Below are positions 32,006 through 44,365 of a stretch of DNA of 64,000 bases, piece after piece. This stretch comes from Cephalotus follicularis (lineage: Eukaryota > Streptophyta > Magnoliopsida > Oxalidales > Cephalotaceae). The notes under the pieces were generated by a model. The model was given only the letters and a program-made list of their open reading frames with translations. It was not told the origin of the DNA and did no database searches. The stretch is taken from assembly GCA_001972305.1 (NCBI GenBank), contig BDDD01000424.1, positions 500,809 through 564,808 of the forward strand. The letters run 5' to 3'. Each line of letters starts with the position of its first letter. The stretch's first letter is position 1. The translations under genes were made by a program, and so were the position numbers.

Positions 32006-35000
32006 GTGATCAACGTTATCTCTTCCCCACTTGGCTACGACCTCAAAAGGGTAGGTAGTCGGTGGTAGTACTATCTCGGGCCGGAGGGGCAGAGTAGTAC
32101 TCAGACCTATGGACTGGTTGTCCCTATGATTGATATTGATTGTTATATGGATTGTCTGCAGGCCTATGGCCTTTTATGTGATTAGGACCAACCCAGTATA
32201 CCACTGCTTATGGACAGTTGGTCTATTGACGCTGTCCGCAATTATCATTTGTGCACACGACATACCATACATATATATTATACCATTGCACGCATATCAC
32301 CATTATGCTGATGCACTACATGACATACATTGATATACTGTTACACGCATATCACTATTATACTGTTGCATGCTTAGCATAGTATACCTACACGACATTA
32401 TGTCGCTGACCCATTTCCCCTGTGTGCTGAATGGGTCAGGCTCAGGCACAGGTGATGGATTGCAACGAGGTAAGCTGAGAAAGACAGGTTTTCTATAACA
32501 TATTTTGTTAGCCAATTGTACAAGATCTTACTTATGGTAAAGGATATGAGTTTTTTTATATGAGTTGTAAAAAGGGTCTCGAGTTATAAATGAACTGTAC
32601 TGATATGTTAGACTTGTTATGTATAAGAGACAAATCTAAAGATATATTAGAGATGTTTTATTTCAGCTATCGACCTGCCGATATGTGACAGTGCTTATGA
32701 TATGTGTGTTGATGTATTAAACAGGGACAAGCCCATCATTTGAGGCATTAGAATGATATGATACTGGTTTAGTTGTGATTGCTGAGGGCTGAGCCCGTAT
32801 ATATACATAAACTGCTGATTCCTCCTTCGGGACTGTTGAGATATAAATTGAGTTTTTCTTTACACGGAGTTTAGCTCTGTAAACGAATACTCCATGCCAA
32901 AATTTCGGGAGATTTTAAGAGGTAGTTTTTATTTGATTTGATTATTCTGCTGATGTTTATATATATGATTCTTCCGCTTATATGACTTTGATTTAAAATT
33001 TTAAATTTATAGCACTTTTTGGAGTATGATTATATATAAATGAATGACTGAAAAGAATGAATATCACGCGTCGGATCGTGGGGGTTTACTCTCGCGGTTC
33101 GGGGCGCGACATAGGTTCACTTTCTTTGGGCCATTGTTGAACCATGATAAATACTTGCCACAATATGCTTGCTCCCAAGGAGGGAGGATGGATCTTCGCA
33201 TGGACCATTCAGTATTATCCTAAAGCCAATTTGGGGTACGTGTGCAGATGCATGATGCTAAACTGACCCACCAATAGGATCCCTATTTTGATAGTCAATA
33301 CCCATGTCAATAGGGATTCCTATGGTCTCGGTAGTGTATAGTCTATGGTGACTAGTATGTCTATGCCTGCGTTGTCTCCTTTGACCTGAGAGGTTAGCAT
33401 GCATTGTGTGGTGACTGCTTGACTTTGATTTTTACCTTCCCCAGCACTAGCCACGTGCTGTCAAAAGGATTGTCTTTGGGTCTTGTGGAAGCTGTATTGA
33501 GATGTATGAGCGAGCGCATAACAAGGGATCGTCACACCTGGGCTGAGGGTGACCAGCTCTATTTATCTATGTACGTTGCATACTTAAAATCCTGTACAGG
33601 TTATAGATGGATCGGAGATGGGGTAGTTTCCATGGGAGGTCTGTCATAGTCTCAGTGCAATCATAGATATTTAGTATCACGGCTAAATCTAGGGGTGACA
33701 TTCATCCAAATCCTAGACCGTTGATCAGAGCTAAGTATGACGAGGGAAACATGATACATATGCCGATGACTGGATAAAGCGACTGGCTATTCGGTCCCTG
33801 ATTGATGACTTGGTAATACATGGATCCGGGGGGTGACTGGAGATCAAACCGGGGATATTTTAATAGTCGCTGACTATTAGAATAGTCGTACCAGACAAAC
33901 AGGATGATCTGAGAATTTATCATCATACTGGAGATCGACAGGCTTTCGGGTCTTGCCTAACTTTGAACTGGTTGACGTATAGAGAAACATGTAATTTAGT
34001 AAAAGGTTGACATCAAGGAGATGTTACTTTGCTAGTGAATATTTTATTTGCTGGATTCGGGTCCATGCAGTACCACGATAAAATATTCCAAGCAAAGGGT
34101 TGATATGAATTTTCATTAAGTGCTTTGGGAACTTATTGTATAAAGAAAGCTTTGGGCTAACTTTAGGCTTGGGATTAATTCCCTTGTCTTGGCCAAAATT
34201 TTGGACCAAAGAGTGGACCATATTGGCTTGTCATTTGGGCTCATTATTGTCAAATGTTGGGAGGCCCAAATGATACCCAAAATAAGTAGCCTTCCATATT
34301 GACTTTGTCAACTCATTTTTTCATTCTTGTAACACAAGGCATTGCACATGTGAGGGGAGTATGTGGCCGACCATGTGTCATGCAAGTATAGAGGAAATAA
34401 AAACATGTGAGGAATTTACATGGTGGAGAATTGATGAGTCATGGTTGCATTAATTGCTAGAAGACAACCAATAAGTAAGGCTTAACTTACTTAACAAGTT
34501 TTGGTTTTGCTATTTAATAAGATGACTCACAGCCATTTGCAATCTCTCCCTATCACATAATTTCTCTCTCTCCCTAGTGGCCGTGCTTCTCCTTTTCCAA
34601 GGAGTGAAGGCGCCATTTGTCTCCAAAAATGAGAGTTACATATCAATCAAACCTTTTACACTTCCTTAGTCATTTTAGGTGGAGATTTCTTTGTGTATTA
34701 CATTGGATCTTTACCTAGATTGATTTAGTCTAGGTTAAACAAAAAACCTCTCCATCTTCTCCTCCTTGATGTGGTAAAAGGGAGATCTTTGAGATTTTGG
34801 TTTTAGATTAAAGAGTAGAGGGAGCTTGACTTGGAGGAAAGAGTTCTTCACTTTGGTAATATTTTCTTCTCCTTTTTTTGTATTTATGATTTCAAGTTTC
34901 ATGATGCTTGGTGATGGTTTTGATTGTTTGCTTAATTATTGATCTTGGACATTATTTGGGACTCTTTGATAATAGGTTTTAGGGTTTTCCCATTGCTTGA

Positions 35001-35094
35001 GAATTAACTATTCGATTGGAATTAAATTTAATCACCCTAATACCAAAAATTCAAATTGAGTGTTTTCGCTGCCCTATGAGCCATAGGTTCCCCA

Positions 35095-37504
35095 AAGGCC
35101 CTCCAATTCTCTAGAATTCTCCACACTTTTCATGCATTTATATACATGGTTAGTAGCCTTACTCCTTCATTCTTCTTATGCCAAACCTTCCTCACCTCTA
35201 GAGCTCCATTTTCTTCTTCAAATTTCTCCAAAAAACACACCAAAAACTTAAGCTCTCTTCCATTCTTTTAACAAATCTTGGTAAGGTCTACAAGTTTCCT
35301 GGTTAAATTAGTTGTTATACTTACACTTACATCAACTTTTATGATGATATTGGTTAGGTTATTGAATTAATTATATCTTAACATGTGTTAGTATTTTAAA
35401 GTGTATTGCATAAACTAATCATCACTCCCATGTACCTAAAATTTTGGCCTTAGTAAGAGTGAGTTAGGGTTACATATTTCTTTTATTTTAAGATGATAGT
35501 AGATGTGTTGGTGTTGAGAAACATGAATATATTGAAAGATTTAAGTCAATTAAATCAATTTGATCATGTTTTATGCGAGGAAAATTTTGGCCATTTGTGT
35601 AACCCTAAATGAGTAATGTTTTTAATGAATTGATGATAAAGTGGTGTAATTGAATGATAGTAAGTAATGCTAGAAGCATTGAAATGAATGAATGATTGAC
35701 AATAAGTAAGTTGTAACCATTAGGTGTGATAAAAGAGTTATATATGTAATTATGAGATAATGTATGTAGCATGATAAGTTATAAGTTGGAAGTTAAATAT
35801 TTGAGCAAAGTGTGAATTAAGGGCAAATCAGAATAAAATGGCACAAGACATGTCATACATGTATTGCATGCATTTCATGTTATGAAGTGTTGGAAATATG
35901 GGCACTAAGTCATTAAGGTAATGGCATTGTAGATGGGGATCCCATCGCTGATCTAGAGCATAGAGGGACTAGTCCGTGATAGTCGTGGTATTGATACAGT
36001 GAGTGGGACATCCCTTCTCTTACCTTACTTGTACTTGTAATTTCTTTTTTGTAAATGTACCCTCGGGGATATTCTTTCTATAAAATGGTTGTGGATTTCG
36101 AATTTGATTTAGTTTATCGTGATACTTCCTTGTTCATTATTGTGATATTTGTTACATGGATTGGATGATTATTTCTGGTTATGGGTGACAATGTCACCTT
36201 CCATATGTAGGTCATTATGAGATTGTGCTTTGTACTCTGATGCTGTGTACCTTGGGTTTCGTTTGTTGGATAGTGCTCTGTAATAGGCCCATCGGACGAG
36301 AGTGAGGTGTTACGTTGATACACATTGCTCCGTAACAGGCCCATTGGTCTATGATGGGGTGTTACAAATGATGCAGCATGCTTCGTTGCCCGCCTATTGG
36401 ACGACAGTGAGATGTTATGTGAGTTACACAACTTATTGGCCTACTCTGCACCGGTGCATGAGATGACATGATATGGGATGATATGACATGATACAGACTG
36501 ATATGAGAAGATGATATGTTATAGCCTCATGGCTCATGGTTATACTTGATGATGTTTTATGTGTACCGGCATCTCCAGATATTTTATTTCATACATGGGC
36601 ACATTTGTTGATCTTGTTACATTGTGGATCTTGGATTTCATTGTGAAAACTATTTGAGAGTATTGAGATTTCTTTTTCGTGGTTTTACATTATATTCTTA
36701 CCTTGTGCTTATTTCCTTGAGTACATCATTTCTCCTTTATTTTCGTATAATTCCATCTTTCAGTTTGATGCACCAGGGGATGTATCGTTCCTACTAACTT
36801 AGTCACTTGGACTAACCCTCTCCCATTTCTATTTTTTTTCCAGTTGAGGTGACAGTTAATAGTCTACCTAATCCCCAAATTGGCAGCAGTTGAGTCCATA
36901 GGGGGTAGACCACGAGCACCATACCCTGGCAGCTATCACTAGTCTTGCATGCATTCATGGGGACATTTTGGAATGTTGTATATATATATGAGTGCTTGGA
37001 ATTTTAGGGATGTGTATATATGTGTATATACTTGTGAATTCCTCCTATAGGAGTGTGGTTGCTGGATTTCTTGTTTATCTATTGCAGGAAATTTTGGAAT
37101 AGGTTCAGTTTTAGGGGAAACTCTTGCAGTTTTTCTGCAGAAATTCCCACCCCTTTTTAAGTTTTAAATAAATGGTTAATGATAGAAATTTATTTGATTA
37201 TGATCTTATATTGGTAAAAATATAAATAGGTATATAAACATTTTTTTAAAAGTAAGCTAAGTAAAGGTGAAAAATGAGGAAGGTTTATGCTATAGGCATG
37301 ATCCGTTCGGGCGAGGTTATAGCCTTGCTGGACGGGTCTGTTAGATATAGTGACCCGATAAGCCATTGGACGGACTGTCGTTTTATATCTATTCTTGTAT
37401 GAAACAATCTTATTCCTTATATATATGATGCGTGCTAATTTGTTATGGCTATATCACTTGTATTTTATCACTTAATTGAAGTAGTTTATTAATTACCTAC
37501 TTAT
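35095..37504 (+). repeat. LTR-derived non-coding DNA
   Basis: No gene is supported. The middle (ACTTAGTCACTTGGACTAACCC near 36797) matches the solo LTR at 24655 and, reversed, 48140-48160. A run of three loose 60-70-base units with AGGCCCAT(T/C)GG lies at about 36270-36420. The layout (leader-like 35100-35280, variable middle, GGGCGAGGTTATAGCC near 37310) fits a plus-strand gypsy LTR, but its ends were not fixed. Confidence 0.4.
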
Positions 37505-39515
37505 ACTTGTGATGCCCTGACATAAGGTTGGATGCCTGGCATGGAGGCTGTGAGACGTGTTACCTTATTCCTTATGTCAAATTTGTTCCAAGTCATATGT
37601 TCACTTTGTGGGCATTAGTGAACCGGATAGACTTGCGCGTATATTGCCTGCTCATGGAATTGGAGGATGGATTCTCTCACTACCATCTGTGTTGGACACT
37701 AGTGCAAATACGGGGTGCGCGCTGGGACCGTGTACACTGAACTGGACTCGCGTAGGAGATACTATTTGGATAGTCGCTATTCTCGTGTCAGTAGTGACTC
37801 CTACTTGTTACGGTTGTGTATAAGTGATCATCACTTAGCGAGTTCTTAAACTCGTCTGATCCTAAGACCTGAGCGACTATTCTATATTGTATGGAGACAG
37901 TTATGCTTTGATCTCCACCTTACCCAGTCCTTACGCAGGGCTGGCAATCGAGTGGTCTTTGGGTATGATCGAATCTATACGAATATAAGTGAGTGCGTAA
38001 TATGGGATTGTCACACCTGAGCGAAGGTGATCGGCTCTATTATGGTCTGATTATACTTTGGACTTATGAAATCCTTGGCCAAGGTTGAGGTAGACTGGAA
38101 ATTAGATTTTCGGAGAGTTTACCAAAGGTCCTAGTAATGATCAGATATTTTAGCCATTGAGGTATTATCTAGGGTTGACACATATCCTTACCCTAGACCT
38201 CAATCGGGGCCAAGCATGACAAGGGATTATAGTACACATTAACCGACAGCTTAGAAAATCTAGGTTTTATGAGGTGTATGGGAAAATTAATTAGATTAAT
38301 TTTTTCATCTGGTTAATATTTGGATATTATTCCAATAGCATTTAAATTAGTCGAGGACCATTTAGAATGGCTAAACCGGACCCTAGGGGTATTTCGGTAA
38401 TTTATGAACACCTCTTGTTTTAACCAAGATTTTAAAGGGTCCCTGCCTTATAATGATTAGTTCTTTAATATGTTGGACATATTAAGTTTTGGTATCAAAT
38501 ATCGGTTATGTAGATTTTGCATTTTGTGGAAACACATATGTTTGATCTTACCTAACCAATATTCGAAGGGTACATGAGATCACTAAAAGAGTTAGACTCT
38601 AATTGCTTCACTTGCCAGACAAAGCGTCGACGCCTTTTAGAAAGACGTCGATGCTTAACGTTTTTATAGGCGTTGATGTCTTTTAGAAAGCGTCGATGTT
38701 CTTTGTGACACATCACATAAGCGTCGATGTCTTTTGGAAAGCATCAATGTCTTTGAGCAGGACGTGCAACCTGTGCACGAACTCACTTCGTGGGCACGTT
38801 TTCTCTCTCATCTCCAGCAGCCATCTTCCATTCTTGCATGTTATGGGAACGTGGGGATCATGGCCACAGACTCCCAAGGAGTGAGGACCATGATCCTAAG
38901 TGAATGGGAGAGTGGGAGAGAGAAGGAGGAGGCTAGTGATAAGCATTTTCTGCAAAAAATGAAAAAGGGAGTTTTAGAGTTTTTTTGCTGGGCAAGGATG
39001 GCTCGAATTTCTCTCTACATATAGTGTTCCCTTCATTGTTAAACATCAAGCAAGACCTTATCTAGGGTGGATTGATTTTTGACATCATTGGTCAATATCA
39101 ATTTACCTTTTCTAAGCTTAGTGAGAGAGAGAGAGTTCATACACTTTGTTCTTGGTTATTGCTGGTTGGAATGCTTGTTGTTCCAGTGACTTGGAGAAGA
39201 TTAAAGAGGGAATCTACTCAAGCGTGCAGCGGCAAAGAAAGAAGGAGCCTACACCGTTGGTATATCTCTTGGTCCTTCTCTTATTGCCATGCCTTTGTGT
39301 CACCATTGCTTGCTATGGTGACACCAATTCAATTAATGTGATGATGTGGTGATCCATGTGGTCTGTGGGCATGCCTTATGGACTGTTTTTATTTTATTTT
39401 ATTGGGTGTTCTTCCGCTGCCATTTTCTATGTTTTTGTTTTGTTCTACACCCTATATATCGAAGTCCGTTTTTGGCACCGGATTCGGTTTATCCGTTTCC
39501 ATCAGGGTCGTGTCA
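37505..39515 (+). repeat. LTR-like DNA, 5' LTR of the gypsy fossil
   Basis: It ends GGGTCGTGTCA at 39515, just before a primer site, so at least its right end is the 5' LTR of the gypsy fossil. The left half (TTATTCCTTATGTCAAATT... near 37565-37700) is a diverged relative of the copia LTR near 19420-19560, and CTTCCGCTGCC near 39412 is also copia-LTR-like. So it is either a chimera or two abutting LTRs. A cluster of GCGTCGACGCC-type palindromes lies at 38624-38760. Confidence 0.5.
38624..38760. repeat. GCGTCGACGC-like cluster (37505-39515 LTR)
   Basis: AAGCGTCGACGCCTTTT, GACGTCGATGCTTAA, GCGTTGATGTC, GCGTCGATGTT, GCGTCGATGTC and GCATCAATGTC, with CTTTTAGAAA repeated between several of them. 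Confidence 0.85.
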
Positions 39516-39589
39516 GTTTGGTATCAGAGTGTAGGTTTGGGGTTTTGCATACTCATGCATTACACACATTATATATATAGGGTGCATAA

Positions 39590-40850
39590 TTGTGTGTTGA
39601 CATCATGTTATCACATATGAAGGTAATGGTGCTCCGTGATCACCATGCAGTCCGCAGACGAGATAGGGGTAGGGCAACCCCTACGCCACAGGTGGATCAA
39701 GATATACCTCCTACAGAGCCTATAGTGCAGGTTGACCCTGAGATGCAGGGGCAGGAGGCACAATCTGCTAGGGCAGCCGAGATTTCTGCAGCACAACCTT
39801 CTGCACAGATGCCACCTCCCCCACCACTCCCCTCGCCAGCAGTTATAGGGTTACAGCCTGATTTTGGTCAAGCGGTTATGTTATTAGCTCATACGTTGGG
39901 AGCCGCCAGATCCCAACCGCTACCGATGGAGCGCGTGTAACGCTTAGGGGCTACTCCATTTGAGGGGACATGAGACCACACAGACATCGAGGCATGGCTG
40001 AGTAGATTGGAGAGGATTTTTGAGCAGGTGGGGATCGTTGACGGTACCAGAGTCCTGCACGCGTCTTTCTTGATGGAGAAAGGCATGTTACATTGGTGGG
40101 AGGCTACCCGTGCCAGATTTGTTGATCCAGCACAGATTACCTAGGAGGTATTCATACGGGAATTCCACCATCATTTCTTTTCCCCTACATATGTTCAGGA
40201 TAGACGGAGGGAGTTTATACATTTGCGGCAGGGTGGCATGATAGTAACCCAATATGAGTACCGATTCCTAGAGCTGTCTCATTATGCACCTGCACTAATA
40301 GCAGATCAGTCAGAGAGATGCTTGAAATTCCTAGACGGATTGAGACTCGAGATTAGGCATCCAGTGTCAGCTACTCAGTGGACAGTTTTCGGTGACCTGG
40401 TAGAGTTAGAAAAGAGGGTAGAGAAGAGTATAGATGACCAGAGGCGTAGGCAGGATCAAGGACGAAAGACGTCTACATCACGATTTGAGCAGGGAGAGAG
40501 CTCTTCTGTAGCCCATAGACGACAAGGACCCCCACCTACCAGCAGAACCGCTGGTGGGGAGAGCCACAGACCTGCCAGATCAAAGGGCCAGAGAGTAGTC
40601 AGTCAGCCACAGACTCAGACCCAGCTACCAGTAATATGCGTGACATATATTATCAGGGGGGGGGGGGGCAAACAGGCCGATGCTCAGAGTATAGTGGCAT
40701 CTTCCCAGGAGCCATAGTGTCGTAGATGTGGACGGTTCCATTATGGGGAATGTAGAGGTGGAAAGCGGGGGTGTTACCGATGTGGGCATACAGGACATTT
40801 TATAAGGGAGTGCCCGCATCCATCCCAGAGTGCAGTAGCAACATCAGGAC
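39590..40850 (+). pseudogene. gypsy gag region with two zinc knuckles
   Basis: A Pro/Gln-rich N-terminus (39650-39860) is followed by the gag domain (WLSRLERIFEQVG near 40000, then LRQGGMIVTQYEYRFLELSH near 40225) and a basic linker. Then come CRRCGRFHYGEC and CYRCGHTGHFIREC at 40718-40815; the second is a canonical CCHC knuckle that binds RNA. A run of 13 G lies at 40656-40668. Gag forms the particle in intact relatives. Fossil copy. Confidence 0.85.
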
Positions 40851-41039
40851 CGGTTGTAGCAGATCGACAGACTGCAGGCAAAGGGACAGGACAGCAGTCA
40901 GGAGCCCAGAGGACCGGACCTACTATACCACATCCTAGTACTTCCAGAGCTTGCAGTGGCAGGCAGCCAGGCATACCTGCGGCGACAGCCAGAGTGTATG
41001 CATTGAGTAGAGATGAGGCCTTGACGGTACCAGATATGG

Positions 41040-41360
41040 CAGTAGGTATGATTACTATTTTTGGACATGATGCAGAAGTCTTATTCGACACAGGGTCGAC
41101 ATTGTCATTTATTTCACATGCATTTTGCATTCATACCGATCGGGAGTTGAGTCCCCTAGATGCTAGTGTAGTAGTTTCAGTCCCTATGGAGCAAATTTAT
41201 CGGGTAGAGCAGGTATACCAGGGTTGCGAGGTAGCAATCGGAGGATAGAGTTTTATTGCAGACCTTATACCTTTTCATATCAAGGATTTCGATGTTATCC
41301 TCGGTATGGATTTGTTGACAGCTCATCGTGCATTGGTTGATTGTTCTAGGAGGTGGTTAT
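41040..41360 (+). pseudogene. gypsy aspartic protease region
   Basis: The active-site block LFDTGSTLSFIS lies near 41080 and the flap/hydrophobic block DFDVILGMDLL near 41290, both in the usual spacing of plant gypsy proteases. The enzyme would cut Gag-Pol. Fossil copy. Confidence 0.85.
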
Positions 41361-41599
41361 ATTTCGTATGCTGGACAGGACCAGTATGGAGTTGTTGTCC
41401 GAGCAGTACACTGTACTAGCCAAGGTGATCTCGGCTATGACAACTCACCGGTTATTGCAAAAGGGTGGTCAGGGTTATCTTGCACATGTGGTGGATACTA
41501 GGATGACTGAGTCAAGGTTAGAGGAGATCCCTGTAGTTTGTGAGTTTCCATATGTGTTTACAGAAGAGTTACAGGGTTACTGCCAGAGAGGGAGACTGA

Positions 41600-42932
41600 C
41601 TTTTCCATAGACTTGGTTCCTGGTACAGCCCCTATATCACTTGCACCCTATACGATGGCGTGGGTGGAGTTGAGGGAATTGAAGGTGCAGTTACAAGAAT
41701 TATTGGAGAAGGGGTTCATTAGACCCTGTATTTCTCCTTAGGGTGCACCAGTATTGTTTATAACGAAGAAGGATGGTACCTTGCAGCTTGGTATTGATTA
41801 TAGACATCTCAACAAGGTCACGTATGGAATAAGTACCCCTTACCGCGTATCGATGACCTGTTTGATCAGTTACAGGGAGCTTGCGTGTTTTTGAAGATAG
41901 ATCTTCGGCCAGGTTACCATCAGTTGAGGATTCGGGAGCAGGATGTCCCTAAAACAGCTTTCTGGACCCGATATGGCCATTATGAGTTTTCAGTTATGCC
42001 ATTTGGGCTGACAAATGCTTCGGCAGCATTTATGGAACTAATGAATAGGGTCTTCCAACCTTTCCTGGACGGCTTTGTGGTGGTGTTAATAGATGATATC
42101 ATGGTTTACTTTCGTAGTCAGCCAGAGCATGGTGATCATCTAAGGATTGTTTTTACAGACTTTGAGGGACCACTAGTTGTATGCCAAACTCTATAAATTA
42201 ATGTGAGTTTTGGCTTGACAGAGTGGGATTTCTACGACATGTGATCTCGGGTCAGGGTATTGAGGTGGACCCAAAGAAAGTGGAGGTTGTAGTTTCTTGG
42301 GAACGACCCAGGAGTGTTATAGAGGTGCGCAATTCCTGGGTTTGGCTGGGTATTATAGGAGGTTTATTGAGGGCTTCTCCTCGTTAGCTTTACCTCTGTC
42401 AAAGCTGACAAGGAAGGAACCATGTTTGTGTGGACAGATGAGTGTGAGAGAAGCTTCCAGGAGTTAACGAACAGGTTGACTTTAGCTCCAGTTTTGACTC
42501 TTCCATCTCCATGTGGTAGATTTGTGGTTTACAGTGACGCTTCTAAATAGGGTTTAGATTGTGTGCTGATACATCATAGGAAGGTAATAGCTTATGGCTC
42601 GAGACAATTGAAAAACCATAAGCTGAACTACCCTACCCATGATTTGGAGTTAGCCCCTGTGGTCTTTGCTTTAAAGATTTGACGACACTATTTATATGGG
42701 GAATCCTGCCAGATCTTCACAGACCACCAGAGCCTAAAGTATCTGTTTTCCCAATAGCACCCAAATTTCAGGCAGCGGAGATAGATTGAACTGATCAAGG
42801 ATTATGACTGCACTATTGATTATCATCCAGGCAAGGCGAATGTAATGGCAAATGCTTTTAGCAGAAAATCTTCTGCTTCCCTTGCTCATATACAGTTGAT
42901 ACAATTGACCTACCTGCCGTTGCTGGAGCAGT
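41600..42932 (+). pseudogene. gypsy RT and RNase H region
   Basis: The RT landmarks are [15 protein letters not shown] near 41890, [18 protein letters not shown] near 42000 and the IDDI catalytic block near 42090. The RNase H part shows YSDASK-like sequence near 42530, [11 protein letters not shown] near 42645 and TDHQSLKYLF near 42720. RT copies the RNA and RNase H removes it. The region ends at the inserted LTR at 42933. Broken in several places. Confidence 0.85.
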
Positions 42933-43625
42933 TGTGACACGACCCGTCCCCTAGACTATAACCCCTTTAGATGAGCCGTGCCATGCTATACTTAACCTTA
43001 TTGCTTCTTAATTTATTCCATCTCCTTGACCTCTTATTCTATAATCAGCCACATACACCAAACAATTAGTTTAGTAGAGAACAGGGCGCTAAGCACTGAG
43101 GTCTACCTTATATTCCCCAAGCTCTGTTTAAGCTTCTCTATTCCAAGGCCGACCTCTACCTCTGAGGTCTGCCACCGAGCTTTGAGATCTGATCTCTACC
43201 TTTGACCTATACTCATGAAGTTTGCCTTCAAGGCACCGAGGTCTGACTCTGAGCTCCGACCTCTGACCTCTTCCTCTGAGGTCTGCTCTGGCATTTGGAG
43301 CTCTGCCTTCCATTGTCTGAGCTTAGACTTCCATTATCCGACCTCTGCCTTATCATTTTTGAGCTCTGACTAGCATAAGCATCAAAATTAACTACTAAAA
43401 TTCTATAGTTCGAGCCAAAAACTTGAAGCATTTATTTATTATTAATTGAAATTAAAGTCTAATTTCTAAAAGTCTGGGTAAGGTGCCCTTTGAGATTACT
43501 TGGGGATAGTTCTTTCCTAGCAGTAGGTTGTTGGGGTGGTAAAGGCAGACGGAGTGTAAGTCCCGTTACACCATCGGAAGTATATCTACGCTAGCTAGGG
43601 GATTCATATATTTGGACGTAGTGAG
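42933..43625 (-). repeat. minus-strand LTR piece, TGTGACACGACCC
   Basis: TGTGACACGACCCGTCCCC at 42933 is an LTR terminus (the 3' end when read on the minus strand). GCGCTAAGCACTGAGG near 43087 has the same place and style as the GCGACTGAGCAAACCTCAG block in other minus-strand LTRs here. A GACCTC/GAGGTC-rich tract follows (43140-43380). The right border with the pararetrovirus fossil, near 43600-43650, is unclear. Confidence 0.55.
43140..43380. repeat. GACCTCT/AGGTCTG imperfect palindrome cluster
   Basis: GACCTCTNCCTCTGAGGTCTG and shorter forms recur at least eight times with irregular spacing. GACCTC and GAGGTC are reverse complements, so the tract can fold on itself. It gives spurious open frames on the minus strand. 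Confidence 0.6.
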
Positions 43626-43799
43626 ATAAAAACTTTAAAATCATTAATAATGAATAAATTGTGTAGGGCTATGTCTTCATGTACCATTAGTGGTTCAGAA
43701 ACTAGTAATAATTCGAATAGAGATAAAGAATTAGATGAAAGAATAAACAATGGCAAAATTAGAAACCTCCGAAGATTTCTAATAAAGAAATTTGTAAGT

Positions 43800-44365
43800 A
43801 TAATCCATTTAATTTCACTAAAAGAATTCAAACAATTGAACAAACTATAAAAATTACTAAGACTCAACAAAATATACAACTATTAGATAAGATAACCGTT
43901 AAAGAATTAGCTAAAAAGTTTAAGTATATGCATTTTGCTTTAGTACGAGTAACAATTAAACAATTAACTAGACAAGGCTTAAATACTTCAGTCTTAGCAT
44001 GTCTTCATGCTGCCAGACATTTAAATTTCGATGATTTTTTAATTGAAGCCATTGAAATAAGTCTATACAATGGACCTGTCTATTTTGATGGGTATCCTGA
44101 TTTAACTATTTCTTTAACGGATAAAAATATTTTAGAAACTTTAAAAATTAATATCAAGCTCCGTGGTTATAATATGTTACATGGATATGAAATTATCACC
44201 ATAATTCATCATGATCATTATAAAGCTACTAATTCAATTGGTCCCAAATCAATAGTAAATTTAACAAAAGGTGAAACTACTGTGATGAAATGTGTAACAA
44301 ATGATTCAAACATTTTAATTCCTCAAAAAATTAAATGGAGTGATTTCAAATTACTCATGAATTAA
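43800..44365 (+). pseudogene. caulimovirid movement-protein domain
   Basis: The reading includes ALVRVTIKQLTRQGLNTSV, then NGPVYFDGYPDLTISLTDKN and YNMLHGYEIITIIHHDHYKA. This matches the conserved centre of caulimovirid 30K-superfamily movement proteins (the GPVYFD-P-x-T/L-SL pattern), which form tubules through plasmodesmata. LTR retrotransposons lack such a domain, so this is the strongest evidence for a virus origin. Fossil. Confidence 0.8.

Larger units (their letters stand above)
29431..33111 (+). repeat. solo LTR in copia 3' LTR (3681 bp)
   Basis: It starts TGTAACGCCCAGAATTTTAT and ends TTCGGGGCGCGACA. TAGGT lies on both sides (29426-29430 and 33112-33116), and the uninterrupted site can be read at about 19460 in the 5' LTR, which proves the insertion. 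At 3.7 kb it is long for a plant LTR. It contains a GA-rich tract (29780-29850), GAGTCAACTC palindromes (30085-30410), AAGCGTCGACGCTT-type palindromes (30950-31125), a duplicated 90-base block (31345-31500) and five 35-38-base repeats (31824-32005). The GACCCATT...AATGGGTCAGG block near 32410-32430 resembles the minus-strand LTR at 6140. Gypsy-type, judged by its ends. Confidence 0.93.
19176..35094 (+). mobile_element. Ty1/copia element with both LTRs, nested insertions
   Basis: A plus-strand copia element: 5' LTR 19176-21419, primer site 21425, leader, gag, protease, integrase, RT, RNase H, polypurine tract 28652-28663 and 3' LTR (first start 28665, main copy 29147-35094). Two solo LTRs of other families lie inside (23564-25351 and 29431-33111). 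Without them the element would be about 10.4 kb. The LTR pair differs by roughly 6-7% in the first 390 bases by eye, so it is likely a few million years old. A possible AAGGC repeat (19169-19173 and 35095-35099) sits near both ends, but not exactly at the LTR border. The order IN-RT-RH proves copia. The lineage is perhaps Tork/Angela-like, not certain. The coding region is broken in several places. Confidence 0.9.
29147..35094 (+). repeat. copia 3' LTR, split by a solo LTR
   Basis: Matches 19176-21419 from TGTTAGATTAGGGG to GGTTCCCCA at 35094. At 29430/33112 it is interrupted by the 3681-bp LTR; without that insert and one target copy it is about 2.26 kb, as expected. Confidence 0.9.
39516..42932 (+). 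mobile_element. Ty3/gypsy fossil, Tekay-like
   Basis: A primer site for tRNA-Met (TGGTATCAGAG, 39519-39529) is followed by gag, zinc knuckles, protease, RT and RNase H in that order, which is gypsy order. The gag words (EFIHLRQGGMIVTQYEYRFL) fit chromovirus/Tekay elements. The integrase and 3' LTR are not seen; at 42933 an unrelated minus-strand LTR begins. The copy is heavily decayed with many breaks, so it is old. Confidence 0.85.

Noticed and set aside
39072-39620. Several overlapping plus frames of 62-89 codons
   Set aside because: They lie in LTR-like DNA in all three frames, without a domain or codon-usage signal.
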